Source: Harmothoe impar (Eukaryota > Annelida > Polychaeta > Phyllodocida > Polynoidae). From it: 64,000 bases of DNA. The DNA lies in the NCBI GenBank assembly GCA_947462335.1, contig OX381704.1, positions 20,600,442 to 20,664,441 of the forward strand, read 5' to 3'. The notes under the pieces are model-generated. The model searched no databases. It saw only the letters and a list, made by a program, of their open reading frames with translations, and had not been told where the DNA came from. The first letter of the stretch is position 1. The number at the start of each line of letters is the position of its first letter. Below are positions 1 to 26,215 of the stretch, one piece after another. Position numbers and translations under genes: made by a program.

Positions 1-768
1 ACATATAAAAGAAACAGACATGGACAGTTAAGCACACTTTTATTCAGACGAATCAATACATTATACATATATCATTGGAGTTCACCATGTATTTAGACCG
101 TCATGGTTGAAGTGAGACCAAAAGCCATTTTGGATATAGTTCAGTTTTGATTCACAAGAGGGCTCTTAAGGGCTGGGAGCTCAGCTCTTACAGGCACAAG
201 ATAGGGTGAATATGTTGTTGCTGGTCAATGCTCATGGTCCCCTGTCCAAACACTGCTGCCCTCTGGTGGAACTGTTATTTTAGTCCATGTTTAGAAAATG
301 CTGAACATATTCCCTGACGGCCCAGCTTTAAGTCAAGCACTGTTGCAATGTCCCATATATGTAGCGAGTTTAGGGAGGCAGACATGGCGTATACGCCCCC
401 CCCCCCCCTTTGACCCAAAATCTTGAGGGATTTTTACAGCACGCCCCCTCCCCTTTTCTTAAATCTGTCCCTAATCCTAATGGGAAAACACTTTGATTCT
501 TCTGTATATCACCGCTTCTTCCAACACTTGTGCCACTAACTGAATGAATAAGCTGGGAAAATATGAATAATAATCATTGAAATACGTGCATAACAAAATA
601 TGCTATTCTGGTCCGCTTGTATGCTGATCTGTAAACCCTGAGTTCAGGTCAAGTGGAAAATGGTCCTCATATCAGGATCATATTTTGATAGAGCCAAGGC
701 CTACCTGCATTATTTTAGATACTACAATGTATAATATAGTATTCATAGTATATTTTGTCTTTCGAACT
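1..768. other. 3' flank and probable 3' UTR of the ASMT-like gene
   Basis: Non-coding on inspection. A minus-strand AATAAA (TTTATT on plus) lies at 38-43, a reasonable end for a long 3' UTR beginning at 768. A C-run lies near 398-410. Bases 255-269 on the minus strand read CCACCAGAGGGCAGC, which closely fits the CTCF core consensus. Confidence 0.4.
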
Positions 769-15202
<14,434 letters not shown>

Positions 15203-15611
15203 AGTGTAGACAGTTTATTGCGTCAATATACCTGCACATAAGATACCAAAGTCAACCAAATAAATGATAAAGGTTATCTGGGAGATCTCCACTTGGTGTT
15301 ATAGTTGTCATGGTTGAAGTTGGTAAATATAATTGGGGTTTGATACATGTAATATATTGATAGATTGATTTTACACATTTTTATTGGGCAACAGTTACAT
15401 ATACAAATAGTCTTTCAAACAGGTGTAATTGCTGTTAAACTGTTGCATATTAGACATTTACCATCGCACTACTTAGCCAAGAACACTGAGCACCTAATGG
15501 ATAAAAGGCTCGTCACTACTGCTTTTTCAGTAGCCCTAAATTGCAAGTGCAATAAAATGAATTTCCTTCACTTTGTTCATTGATTCTGGAATATCCAGGG
15601 TTAATGTTACT
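15203..15611. other. Upstream flank of the ASMT-like gene
   Basis: No coding sequence seen. On the minus strand, CTTATGTGCAG about 30 bases before the ATG could be a splice acceptor, so a non-coding first exon further upstream is possible. No TATA box could be assigned. Confidence 0.35.
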
Positions 15612-17618
15612 GCAGATGTTTGTCAATTCATAAAATAAGTATTTCGCAATACATCACTGTATAATTAAGACCCCTACTGGATGAATGTTGTATCAAAATG
15701 ACTACCTTACGTCGTCACTATTATGATTTTAGTTCATTAACAACCTTAAAGTGGGCTTATCAGACATAAATGTGCTTTCCAGTAGTTGGGGTATACATCT
15801 TGAAGACCACATCCGGAGGTTTTTAATTGGCAATTTCGCTATTGTCATCAGGTACCTAGGTATGTTAACTGACTTCCTATCTAAAGGTAACTCCTGTAGA
15901 GCTATATTTATTCATTTATTACTTGGTTTAGTTGGGGGCCAATCCATGAGACCTCATATCTTAAATATCAGTGATTGTGCTGTCCCCAGTGAGAAGCACA
16001 TGAACTACAGCCCAAATACCCAATGTGATCTCATATTGGGTGACAACCAACCCAATGGGGAGGCCACCCCATATATTTTCTATAGAAACTACATGCATGT
16101 GCAAATATCACTTCAAACCTGGTATTCTTATTACAAGAGGTAAATCAACAAACTAGCACTAATTTGATGAAAAACCCCTCCTAATCCCTATCTATAAAGG
16201 GCCCCAGAAAGTACCCTTTACCTTGGAATCATGGTCACACATGCTAGCCAAAACTGTGGGAGTGGCCCCCCTGGGCCCCTGCAGTGGTCAGTCTGCCTGA
16301 AGCACTTACCTCCCACTGGCCGTCCCTCCCTCCCCCACCCAATCACTGAGCACTGGCCCTGATCACTCACCATACTTCAATACAGAGTGTAACAACGGGC
16401 AATCCATTGGGTAGTTAACAGTTGTTAGTTTCCCTGCAAGCGGGTGGGGGGGGGGGGGTATGTGGGTACAACTACACCCCCCCCCCCACACACACACACT
16501 CACTCTCTCCCACACATGTACTTAGCAACGGCCTCTCACAGCAGACCATGTACAGCAGTGCCCCCTTGTGCAAAGTGAGGAAAGCACACATTGACCAATT
16601 CAGTATTTGGAGGGATGCAGATGTTTGTCAATTCATAAAATAAGTATTTCGCAATACATCACTGTATAATTAAGACCCCTACTGGATGAATGTTGTATCA
16701 AAATGACTACCTTATGTCGTCACTATTATGATTTTAGTTCATTAACAACCTTAAAGTGGGCTTATCAGACATAAATGTGCTTTCCAGTAGTTGGGGTATA
16801 CATCTTGAAGACCACATCCGGAGGTTTTTAATTGGCAATTTCGCTATTGTCATCAGGTACCTAGGTATGTTAACTGACTTCCTATCTAAAGGTAACTCCT
16901 GTAGAGCTATATTTATTCATTTATTACTTGGTTTAGTTGGGGGCCAATCCATGAGACCTCATATCTTAAATATCAGTGATTGTGCTGTCCCCAGTGAGAA
17001 GCACATGAACTACAGCCCAAATACCCAATGTGATCTCATATTGGGTGACAACCAACCCAATGGGGAGGCCACCCCATATATTTTCTATAGAAACTACATG
17101 CATGTGCAAATATCACTTCAAACCTGGTATTCTTATTACAAGAGGTAAATCAACAAACTAGCACTAATTTGATGAAAAACCCCTCCTAATCCCTATCTAT
17201 AAAGGGCCCCAGAAAGTACCCTTTACCTTGGAATCATGGTCACACATGCTAGCCAAAACTGTGGGAGTGGCCCCCCTGGGCCCCTGCAGTGGTCAGTCTG
17301 CCTGAAGCACTTACCTCCCACTGGCCGTCCCTCCCTCCCCCACCCAATCACTGAGCACTGGCCCTGATCACTCACCATACTTCAATACAGAGTGTAACAA
17401 CGGGCAATCCATTGGGTAGTTAACAGTTGTTAGTTTCCCTGCAAGCGGGTGGGGGGGGGGGGTATGTGGGTACAACTACACCCCCCCCCCCACACACACA
17501 CTCACTCTCTCCCACACATGTACTTAGCAACGGCCTCTCACAGCAGACCATGTACAGCAGTGCCCCCTTGTGCAAAGTGAGGAAAGCACACATTGACCAA
17601 TTCAGTATTTGGAGGGAT
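15612..17618. repeat. Recent 1-kb tandem duplication
   Basis: 15612-16616 and 16617-17618 are almost identical head-to-tail copies (1,005 and 1,002 bp). The differences are lengths of G, C and CA runs near 16441-16500 and a C/T at 15711 versus 16716. Each copy carries the same 130-codon open frame, which has no recognisable domain. A piece of the unit (CTTGAAGACCACATC, about 15808) recurs inverted at about 17741, so the unit lies within or next to an inverted-repeat element. Confidence 0.95.
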
Positions 17619-20600
17619 TTACTATTTTTGCTAAAAACACCACTTAATTCACATATTTATGTCACATTTACTAAAGGATTATTCAAAACAGTATGTCTGC
17701 AGTGGTATATTCTGGTTTTCTCATATTTTTCAAAACCTCCAGATGTGGTCTTCAAGACTGGTATACAAAATGTACAAGCTCAGATATATAGTTATTCTTT
17801 ACTGTCTGCATAGTTAAAGACTCCTAAAGGCTATTTGTTGGGGTGTAGCCTCCTGGTAGGATCTCAACCTATTTTGGTACTTTTAACCATGCACATTACA
17901 AGTAGATAGAAAATGAAAATTCTGATGCGTTCAGCAAAGGATGCAGCACTCAATCACTTTAGCCCAGTGGCGCTAACAGCGCCATCTCTAGTAACTCGGC
18001 AGACACTGGTGCTCCAATCAGAGATATGTAGCTGCAAAAGAATACCCAGTGCTATCACCTTAAGGCTGTAATCAGCACTTGACGGTCCCTATCAGAAGGT
18101 AGAGAATAGGGGAAACTGGAGGCTTGTGCATATATAAAGACTCATTCTTTTCCATAATAAATAGCATATTATAAGGGTGTGTGTGGGGCCTTTATCCCTC
18201 AAAATTGCCCTTATCCCTCAAAATGGTACCCTTTTGAGGGATAAAGATAATTTAGGGAGAAAAGTGTCAAAAAGTTGTAATGATGTCAAAAGTTTAAATT
18301 TACCGAGAAAAATGACAAAGATTGTAAAAAGTTTTTGTTTTTTTTAAATTGTGGATTTGCCTACAAAAGTGAAAAGGTCAATTTGGCGAGTCCTGAAAAT
18401 AACCAATTTGCTGAGAAACTTGTAAAAAAAAACCTGAAAAATTGGAAAAGTGGAAGATTTTCAAAAATTGCAAATTCTCACATATAAACCTACTAACCAC
18501 ACCCCAATTCTGTGATACGGGGAGAGCCTATGCAGGTTATAGAGGCATGTACCAGGGGGCTCAGGTAGTCGTGTGTCAAGCTTCCATTTTCCCTCTTTGT
18601 GAAGTTTAATTTGGAGGGTTCTCTCTCATTTACTATATGTTTATCTTCTGTGTAAAGTATATCAATCTTTTCCCCAGTAAATGGCCTTTAATTAGATAAG
18701 CTTACAGCAATATGAATATCTTGAATCTCAGAGAAATAGAGCATTAACACCTCTGTTGGTGACCACATGTCATGACAGTCAGAGTGTATTCAATGCATTG
18801 TCTCCCACTCAGGCTAAGTCCCTCACTTCACACCTGAGACAATGGGGAGGTGATTAAGGTCATTAAGATAGGGGTGGGATTCCACACATCAATGTTTTCG
18901 ATGCTATCTGTGGCCATTGTTTCTAGGTGTGAACAGTGGCTGATAACAGATTTACCAACAATGCACTGCTCTGAGTCAGGGGACAGATAGAAAATGGCGG
19001 CTCCCATGCCATGTAGGCTCTCCTCCCTATATAGTTGTGTATCATGTGGTTACATGTACTACAGATAACGGTAGTATGGTTGATGCAGATAACGTTATTT
19101 TGATGCAGATGACAGTGGCATGACCTGCCGTTAACTGCATTACTGCAGATAACGTTAGTTACTGAGGAGAACGGTTGCACAGAGGGAAAAGGGTTTATAA
19201 TCGTTTGAGATACAAATGAAAGAAAACCCAATTTGGTATAGCAACTCTGATATCGGTAAATACACTCCTAATAAGTGACTTTACAAAATGCATGACATAT
19301 AGTCAGTTATTTGCGGCTGTTGGCCCATTTCCACTGCATGTGCATGTCATGCCGACTAGAGCAGCCCCACCTATGCATGGATGGCTTTGTAGGCTATTAG
19401 TATAACACTGGTATTAGCACAGTGCAGACCATATTGGGAATAAAGCTCAATTTGTTAAAAAGAAAAAGAAGAAACATGGTGAGGTGTGATAATGCTGATA
19501 TTGTTGGTGTCACAATGACCTACTATTTATATGCTTTTGTATGAATTCCAGCTCTTGTGTCAATAGACTCCCACCTCCTTCCTCCCCTGATCGTGTCTGC
19601 TCTGTTTATACAGGTCCTGCCACAAACCCCCATCTTATACCAAGGAGCTGCCTTGAGTAATATGCCGGTATACCACATCGCTCCTACCGATGCCATGTTA
19701 TATGTAATGTATACCATGGCAACACCCCAAAACCAGTGCCAAAACAGGAAGCCTGCATAGATAGCTGTAAATAATGACGTGTATAACCTGTATAAGCCCA
19801 CCTGTCTCCTCCTGTACTGTGACTTACCTGTAGATCCCTACCACACACCTGTGTCACCTCACCGTGTATGTCCTCCAGTGTGCTGTGATACCACAGGCAC
19901 CTCACCAGGCCATCCAACAGTCAGTACAAACACACAGTTGACCTACTTGTTATCCCACTAGATGGAGACTCAGTCCTGAAATAAGGAGTTCTGTTCTTTA
20001 ACACCAGGAGCCAACACATGCATGGGTAGAGGTCTCAGACAGGGAAATGAATTTTCACTATAGTTTAATGTAACGTAACATGCGATAAAAAATTCCCAGC
20101 CGGGTATTGATGGAAAATCTCTTAGGAATGAATAGGAAAACCTTTTATACACTATATAAAAAAATTAAATGGGTTTTTGTTCACGGAAATCTGAAATGCC
20201 GGTTCCTAACATGAATGAACCTCAATAATTGACCATATGTGCAGTGAATAAGTTCATTTCAGACCCAAATGAACATTGAAATATAGGCCTATCCCTGCAA
20301 TAATCATACATCTTGAGGTGCCATCTCAATCAGGATATGCTGGCCATTTGTGATTTTTTACAGAATTTTAGCAAATTTTCCCAACTATTTTGACCACCCA
20401 GAACTCCACTAGTATTTACTGCAGAGTTCCTCTTTCCCTAATAATGTACTCAATGACCCCGGAATTCCCTATCTGAGGCCTAGAGCACTGTTGGTGCTCT
20501 TGGTAGGGACAGCACAACAATGAATTAAGCTCTACAAAGATGTTAGTTCTCCTAATAACTGTTCTGTTTTAATATGGTTTCTGAATCATTTTAATTTTAG

Positions 20601-20923
20601 TTCTAACTTAGTTAGAAGCTGAGAAAATGGATTTGGAATATTGGACGTGGGCAGTTCTCTGCACCAGTGTTTATAGTGTATCTGCCATCTGAGGATGAAT
20701 TAGGTAACAAAAGGTTTGGATTGGACATGCTGAAGACGGGACAAATCACTGTAGAGGCTATCAGGGGAACCCTGGGTGAAGATTTGAGCACCATAATGAT
20801 CGGATGGAACCCCCTAGGCACTATAGAGCTTGGCTAGTACATTCTAGAGAGGTACTACATTCCATATGGGAAGATATGGACATAAGATTTGTGTGGGGAT
20901 ACTCTGAGGAAAATATGGCACCA
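17619..20923. other. Intergenic, no gene recognised
   Basis: Contains an inverted pair TTATCCCTCAAAA / TTTTGAGGGATAA near 18190-18245 and degenerate CCAATTTGGCGAG-like repeats (18270-18450) that recur near 25500-25590. A cluster of GCAGATAACGTTA-type motifs lies at 19057-19160. A short minus-strand open stretch with a GTAAGT donor near 19825 was considered and not accepted. Confidence 0.4.
19057..19165. repeat. Cluster of GATGCAGATAACGTTA-like motifs
   Basis: CTACAGATAACGGTAG, GATGCAGATAACGTTA, GATGCAGATGACAG and CTGCAGATAACGTTAG lie within 110 bases. The same motif recurs near 25424 and, in the opposite orientation, through 25580-26210. Confidence 0.65.
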
Positions 20924-21537
20924 CACTGAAAACCTCAGGGTCGTCATTTTGACAATACCAAAACTGACAACTTTAGGTAGTCAAAGTGACCACCTTAGGT
21001 CGTCATTGTGACTACCCATCTGAGCCATTCAGACAAAAGTTGTCATAATGACGACCTTAGGTAGTCACAATATTTAGGTAGTCAGAATGACTACCTTAAG
21101 GTTGTTAATTTAGGTATTGTCCATTTGAAGACCTAAAGTCATCAGTAGTGACAACTCTCAAGTCCTAGGTTGTCCCAATGACTACCCTATGGTACATAAT
21201 TCTATTCCTCACTTGCTACTTATGGCACACTACTGCCACCTGGTTTTAACATTTTGCATCACTATATCTGTTGTGAGATATACACTGGTGACAGGGAGCA
21301 GAGTGGTCTCTATACCTTTGGGGCCATCATTCTCACCAATTGGCAACTTATTTATAACAAGTAATGCTACTTAGTTCAATCAAGACTACACCAAATATGT
21401 GAAAAGGATGTCTCTCGGTAAGAAGTGAACTAATTAGAGACTATATTCATACACCATTCTCCACTCCATCTGCCATTATTCATTATGACTACCTAGGTGG
21501 TCATAATGACTAGGCTCCTTGCTCTGGGTTTTCAGTG
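20924..21537. mobile_element. Palindrome-rich MITE with GTCATAATGAC repeats
   Basis: The ends CACTGAAAACC and GGGTTTTCAGTG are inverted. The interior holds about ten degenerate copies of AGGTAGTCATAATGACTACC in both orientations, notably at 20940-21200 and 21480-21515. No reading frame of interest. No clear target duplication was found. Confidence 0.6.
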
Positions 21538-21843
21538 CAGAGAAGATAGGATTTGACCCACTAGAAGAGGGAGAAGGACCATAGAGTTCAGGTAGAATGC
21601 CTGGGAGGAGGTATTGAGCACATTATTAATTGGATAGAATACCCTGGAGAATCTACAAGAAAGTATAGATAGCTAAACAGATACCAAGATTCATGTGGGG
21701 TCTTCAGGGGTTCGATAAAGAATGTAAAAAATCAAAAATAGGGTGAGTGGACCTTCACACCAGGGCGCCACCTAGTGCAATACACTGTCCCTTGTATAGG
21801 GGTCAAGCTGGACGTCCTATGGGCGCATCCATTACTTAAGCTT

Positions 21844-22154
21844 GTACCGGCGAGACAATCACTGATACAACAATCACAATGGGTACAAGCTGTTACATAA
21901 TGCCCCCTAAGAATTCTGCAGTGAATGCAGGGTGTTATCTGATTGGTTGATAATGCATCCAGCTACATGCCTATTGGCCTTCACCAATACAACTCAGTTT
22001 TGTCGGGAAAGGCTGTATAGGCCTGTAGCTGGTTGCATGATCAACCAATCAGATAACACCCTGCATTCATTGCAGAATTCTTAGGGGGCATTATGCAACA
22101 GCTTGTACCCATTGTGATTGCTGTATCAGTGCTTTAAATATCTCGCCAGTTACC
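21844..22154. repeat. Foldback element, about 130-bp arms
   Basis: The left arm (21844-21985) and right arm (22016-22154) are inverted copies at high identity, sharing CAATCACAATGGGTACAAGC, CCCCCTAAGAATTCTGCA and GGGTGTTATCTGATTGGTTG. The spacer is short. Typical of a non-autonomous TIR element. Confidence 0.85.
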
Positions 22155-22530
22155 AGATCAAGCAATAGTACCCCCCACTGAGGAACCTGCAACCTCGGTT
22201 ATATGTAGCCGTGCAGTAGTGGAAGTATATAATTGATGCATACACAACTCATAGTTTTACCAATAGTAGGAGCCCTGGGAGAATTGGGACACTGAATTTA
22301 AATCAAAACATGTTTGCTTGTGTTCCAGATCTCCTTAGGGAGTGGTCATTTTTTAACAAGAGGGGTGTAATTTTTTTGGTCCCCCCCCTCAAGAGGGGTC
22401 CAAAATTTGTTGCCCCCCCCCTTCAAGGGGTCCAATTTTTTTTTGGTTTCCCCCCCCAAATCCACCAACATACTTACCTGTAATACCAATCGCCCAAAAA
22501 ATAGCATTGTTAACCTAAAATCTAAAAAGT

Positions 22531-23400
22531 GGATTAATACATCATTATAGAATCACCAGGTGCCTAGGGGTAATCATATTGTGAAATTTCATTAAATTTC
22601 AGGTTGTGCTAGGTATATTATAGCTCTATTTTATATTTTAGGTGACATTTTCTAATTTTATATTATCCGTCCCTAGTTTAGGGGGGGTGGCCGGAAATGG
22701 GTGCCATAACCTAAAATGTAAAAAGTGGATTAAGTCTGCATAAAATCATGCTGATTTCCTCTCAGGTCCGGAAGATCACAATAAAAGAGGATACCAAATC
22801 AGAGCCAAATCATTCAGATTAGCTAATTCACCAAAGAGTATATCTCCTACAAAAATTTAGGCCCAAAGGATTTGGGCCCATCTGAAATACCTAACTGACA
22901 GGATTTAGGTCTCATCTCTCGAAATCTTGAAATATAGGACCGAAACATCTCATGAATGTTTAATTGAGATATTGACATAGAGTACAGGCTGGTATTTTCG
23001 GCCGGGGGGTATTTTCGGCCACTTTGGCTTTAATTTTGTCCTACCCAATTATATTTTTGGAATAAACATTATGTAATTATTTCAGTAGACAGCTAAAAGC
23101 ATTGTTTTTGTTCCCTGAATATGAAATGGACCCCAGGTCATCTGAAACAAGTATAAATTTCCTCATTTAAAGAGATACCCCTAAATGTGTTGGCCATAAC
23201 CTTGTAGCCTTAACATGTCAGTTAATACATCATTATAGAATCACCAGGTGCCTAGGGGTAATCATATTGTGAAATTTCATTAAAATTCAGGTTGTGCTAG
23301 GTATATTATAGCTCTATATTATATTTTAGGTGACATTTTCTAATTTTATATTATCCGTCCCTAGTTTAGGGGGGGTGGCCGGAAATGGGTGCCATAATTC
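22531..23400. repeat. Direct repeat pair of about 170 bp
   Basis: 22531-22708 and 23222-23394 are near-identical direct copies (TTAATACATCATTATAGAAT through GGGTGGCCGGAAATGGGTGC). The motif GGCCGAAAATACCCC or its complement occurs at 22995-23023, 23407-23420, 24483-24538 and 24703-24728, linking the region to one dispersed, C-run-tailed repeat family. Confidence 0.8.
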
Positions 23401-24184
23401 AGCTGTGGGGGGTATTTTCGGCCACCAGCCAGTATTTATGCTGTAAAAAAGCACCCATAACAATGGTAACAGCTTTTCTCAGCTGGCAAACACATTTAAT
23501 ATGCACATTCAACCTTATAATTATTTATGGAGCAGTTTGTATAGAAAATTATACTTTCCTGTTTGGTATATTAGTTTTGAATAGATTTTGAGACCTAGAT
23601 CTACATTTTTGGGTGAGCTAAGACATATAGACCTACTACCATCATCCATAGCACATTTAAAGACCCTGAAAGTCTGGGATGAAGCCTTTTCACACATATT
23701 AATGTGACAAAACGTGGGAAAACGTGACATTAGGGGAAAACACCTTTATTAAGGTTCATGTCTTCAGCTACAATTTGATGTTTCAAGCATCAAAATATTT
23801 GAAATAGTTGCTGAGAAATGACATCTCAAACATGGGATGGTAGGGACATGTAGGAATTCAGAATAGACTGCAGTGTGATCACATATCAATCTTTTTTCAA
23901 ATAATCCATATAAATCATAATTATTAGAGATTAAACCAATAAATACATATCATTGTACATAGATTTGGATCTGGTAGGAACATCGGCATTCTGTTTTCAG
24001 TTCTGAAATCCTCATGGATGGGGCAGTTGGATAGGGATACTTTTTATTCCAAAAGAATGAATTGATGGTTGCCATGGCAACCAAAAAATCAACAAATCGG
24101 CTAAAAATGACTAAAAACGTTCTTTTTACATTCCAAATAAGACCAATTTAGAAGGAAAATAGAATTTTGATAATAGCTTCACAA

Positions 24185-24308
24185 GATTCCCTGAGAAAAG
24201 TTAGTCTAAGGTCATTTTCTCATAAGTATTCACATTTTTAGCTCTAGATTCCTTGAGAAAAGTTAGTCTAAGGTCATTTTCTCATAAGTATTCACATTTT
24301 TAGCTCTA
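24185..24308. repeat. Two-copy tandem repeat, 62-bp period
   Basis: GATTCCCTGAGAAAAGTTAG (24185) and GATTCCTTGAGAAAAGTTAG (24247) start two otherwise identical 62-bp units. Confidence 0.95.
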
Positions 24309-25414
24309 TCTCCTAAAATATCATGTTTAGAGCATTTATGCCTATTCCCCCTAATGTTATGATTTCCCAGGTTTCGTCACATTTTATAAGAGAGATCAGA
24401 ATAAAAAATCTGATTGTGGGAGCCAAATTTAATAAATGTACCCATTTTGCATCTACCTCCACTTTTAATTGGCACATATATGCAAAGTGGCCGAAAATAA
24501 ATGTACCACCCCCTGGCCGAAAATACCCCCCCCCCCCCCAAAAAAACTGAAAATTTAACAATTGGCCCTACTAGTACCAGTAAAACTGGCATTGTGGAGC
24601 TACCTGTCCAAATATGTTGAAAATAGCCACCCTTACTTCATCTATCAATAAAATTGCTTTAGATAAACATTTCCATGTGTGGTAGCAAATTAAAGCTTAA
24701 GTGGCCGAAAATACCCCCCCCCCCCCCAGTACTCTACAAGACAGCTATATTCATCAAAATGTGCCTATCTTGTAAAATTCCTATATCCATTATGTTAACC
24801 CTAAGTCATCCAGCCACTAGCCCGCCTTCCGCTGTGTACTTGTCAAATATAGAATATAACATGCCCGGTTGTATTGCGATACTTTCAGCATTTGATACCA
24901 AAAATGTAGAATGATATAGCAAGAATGTAGACTTAGGTATTACTTTCAAAACAATTCCAAATAGGCTAAACATAACAAAACCTGATTTTCATAAATAATA
25001 AAATCGGTCTACCGTATATTACCAGATTTAATGTATGTGAACTGTATCTTGTTTAAGCTATACATGTATGTATTTCTAAACACTTTCCTATAATCGGTAG
25101 TTCTTAGTATGATTAATGATATCCTTCATTCATCATAGGTAATACGAGTACTCAAAGTTTTCTGTTAGTGCGACATCTTAACTTTTTAACACATAGTGAG
25201 TTGACCTTGTCCCTATATGACAAAATGAATAATTTCAAGAGATATCTGCCATTTTTATCGGCACTGACTTGACGACATGACACATAAATGGCAGCAGATA
25301 TATCAAGTATATAAACTAGTGGTTCCCTGGGGTGAATTCAGGCTGGGTGAGCTCGGAGAGGGGGAGCACAGCTGGAGCGAGAATGGGGACAAAGGTGGGG
25401 TGTGCAACCCTTTT

Positions 25415-26215
25415 CTGCAGTACTGCAGATAACGTTATTTGCATCAACTTATATGTTACAAAAAGCTGTTATCTGTATCAATGGAAGCACAGTAAAATTT
25501 CCTGAATATGGCCAATTTGGTGAGAGAAAGATGTCAAAAAGTAGCCAATTTGGTCAAATTTTCTGAAAATGGCCAACTCGGTCTCAATTAAAGTGTGAAG
25601 AACCGTAATCTTTTACTACATATCACCCTTTGTAGAACCGTGATGTGTATCAAATAAACCTGATGTACCATCCAACCGTGATGTGTAGTAGCTAACGTGA
25701 TGTGTAGTAACTTGAATTAAGGCACCTTCAACCGTTATCTGTATCAACAAACGTGATGTGTGTCAATCCTGCCTCACCTGTCAACAGAGAGGCAGGGCAC
25801 GATAGGGAAGGGCACTGTACAACCACTATCTGTGTCATAACGGCTATATGTGTCAACAACATATAATGGCTGACTATCTGATCGCTATTGGTGTAAAAAG
25901 ACAACACGCTATCTGTAGTGCCCATGTAACCGCAGTCTGTAGTAACTAACGCTATCTGTATAGTAACTTCTGCACCAGTGTGAATATCACATAGGGATAT
26001 CCAACCACTATCTGTATCAATCAACGCTATCCGTATCAAACATGTAGACCTGCTAGCAAAGGTATTGACGGATTTAAAGGACCATAAATGTATTAAATCG
26101 GGGTACAGACACCGGTACCCTGTCCAACTCTGACACAGATATGTCACATGTATGGGATGGTCAGCCGTTTATGTTATCGACACAGATAGTGGTTATGGCA
26201 CAGCTAGCGGTTGAA
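25415..26215. repeat. Irregular array of TATCTGTATCAA-like motifs
   Basis: About 15-18 degenerate copies of (A)ACG(C/T)TATCTGTATCAA or its GATGTGTAGTAAC variant, at irregular spacing through 25580-26035. They are reversed at the right end (GACACAGATAGTGGTT near 26180). The long minus-strand open frame here (25728-26147) is made of these repeats and is not supported as a gene. It may be an element with inverted subterminal arrays or a GATA-type site cluster. Confidence 0.65.

Noticed and set aside
15751..17148. Two identical 130-codon open frames
   Set aside because: Identical because of the 1-kb tandem duplication. Neither frame has an ATG of good context or a recognisable domain, and the next stretch is C/CA runs.
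19824..19917. Minus-strand exon-like stretch (RCLWYHSTLEDIHGEVTQV) with a GTAAGT donor
   Set aside because: No acceptor in the right frame (a stop lies just upstream) and no partner exon found; possibly a relic, not supportable.
25728..26147. 139-codon minus-strand open frame
   Set aside because: It consists of the degenerate TATCTGTATCAA motif array; no domain, no splice context.
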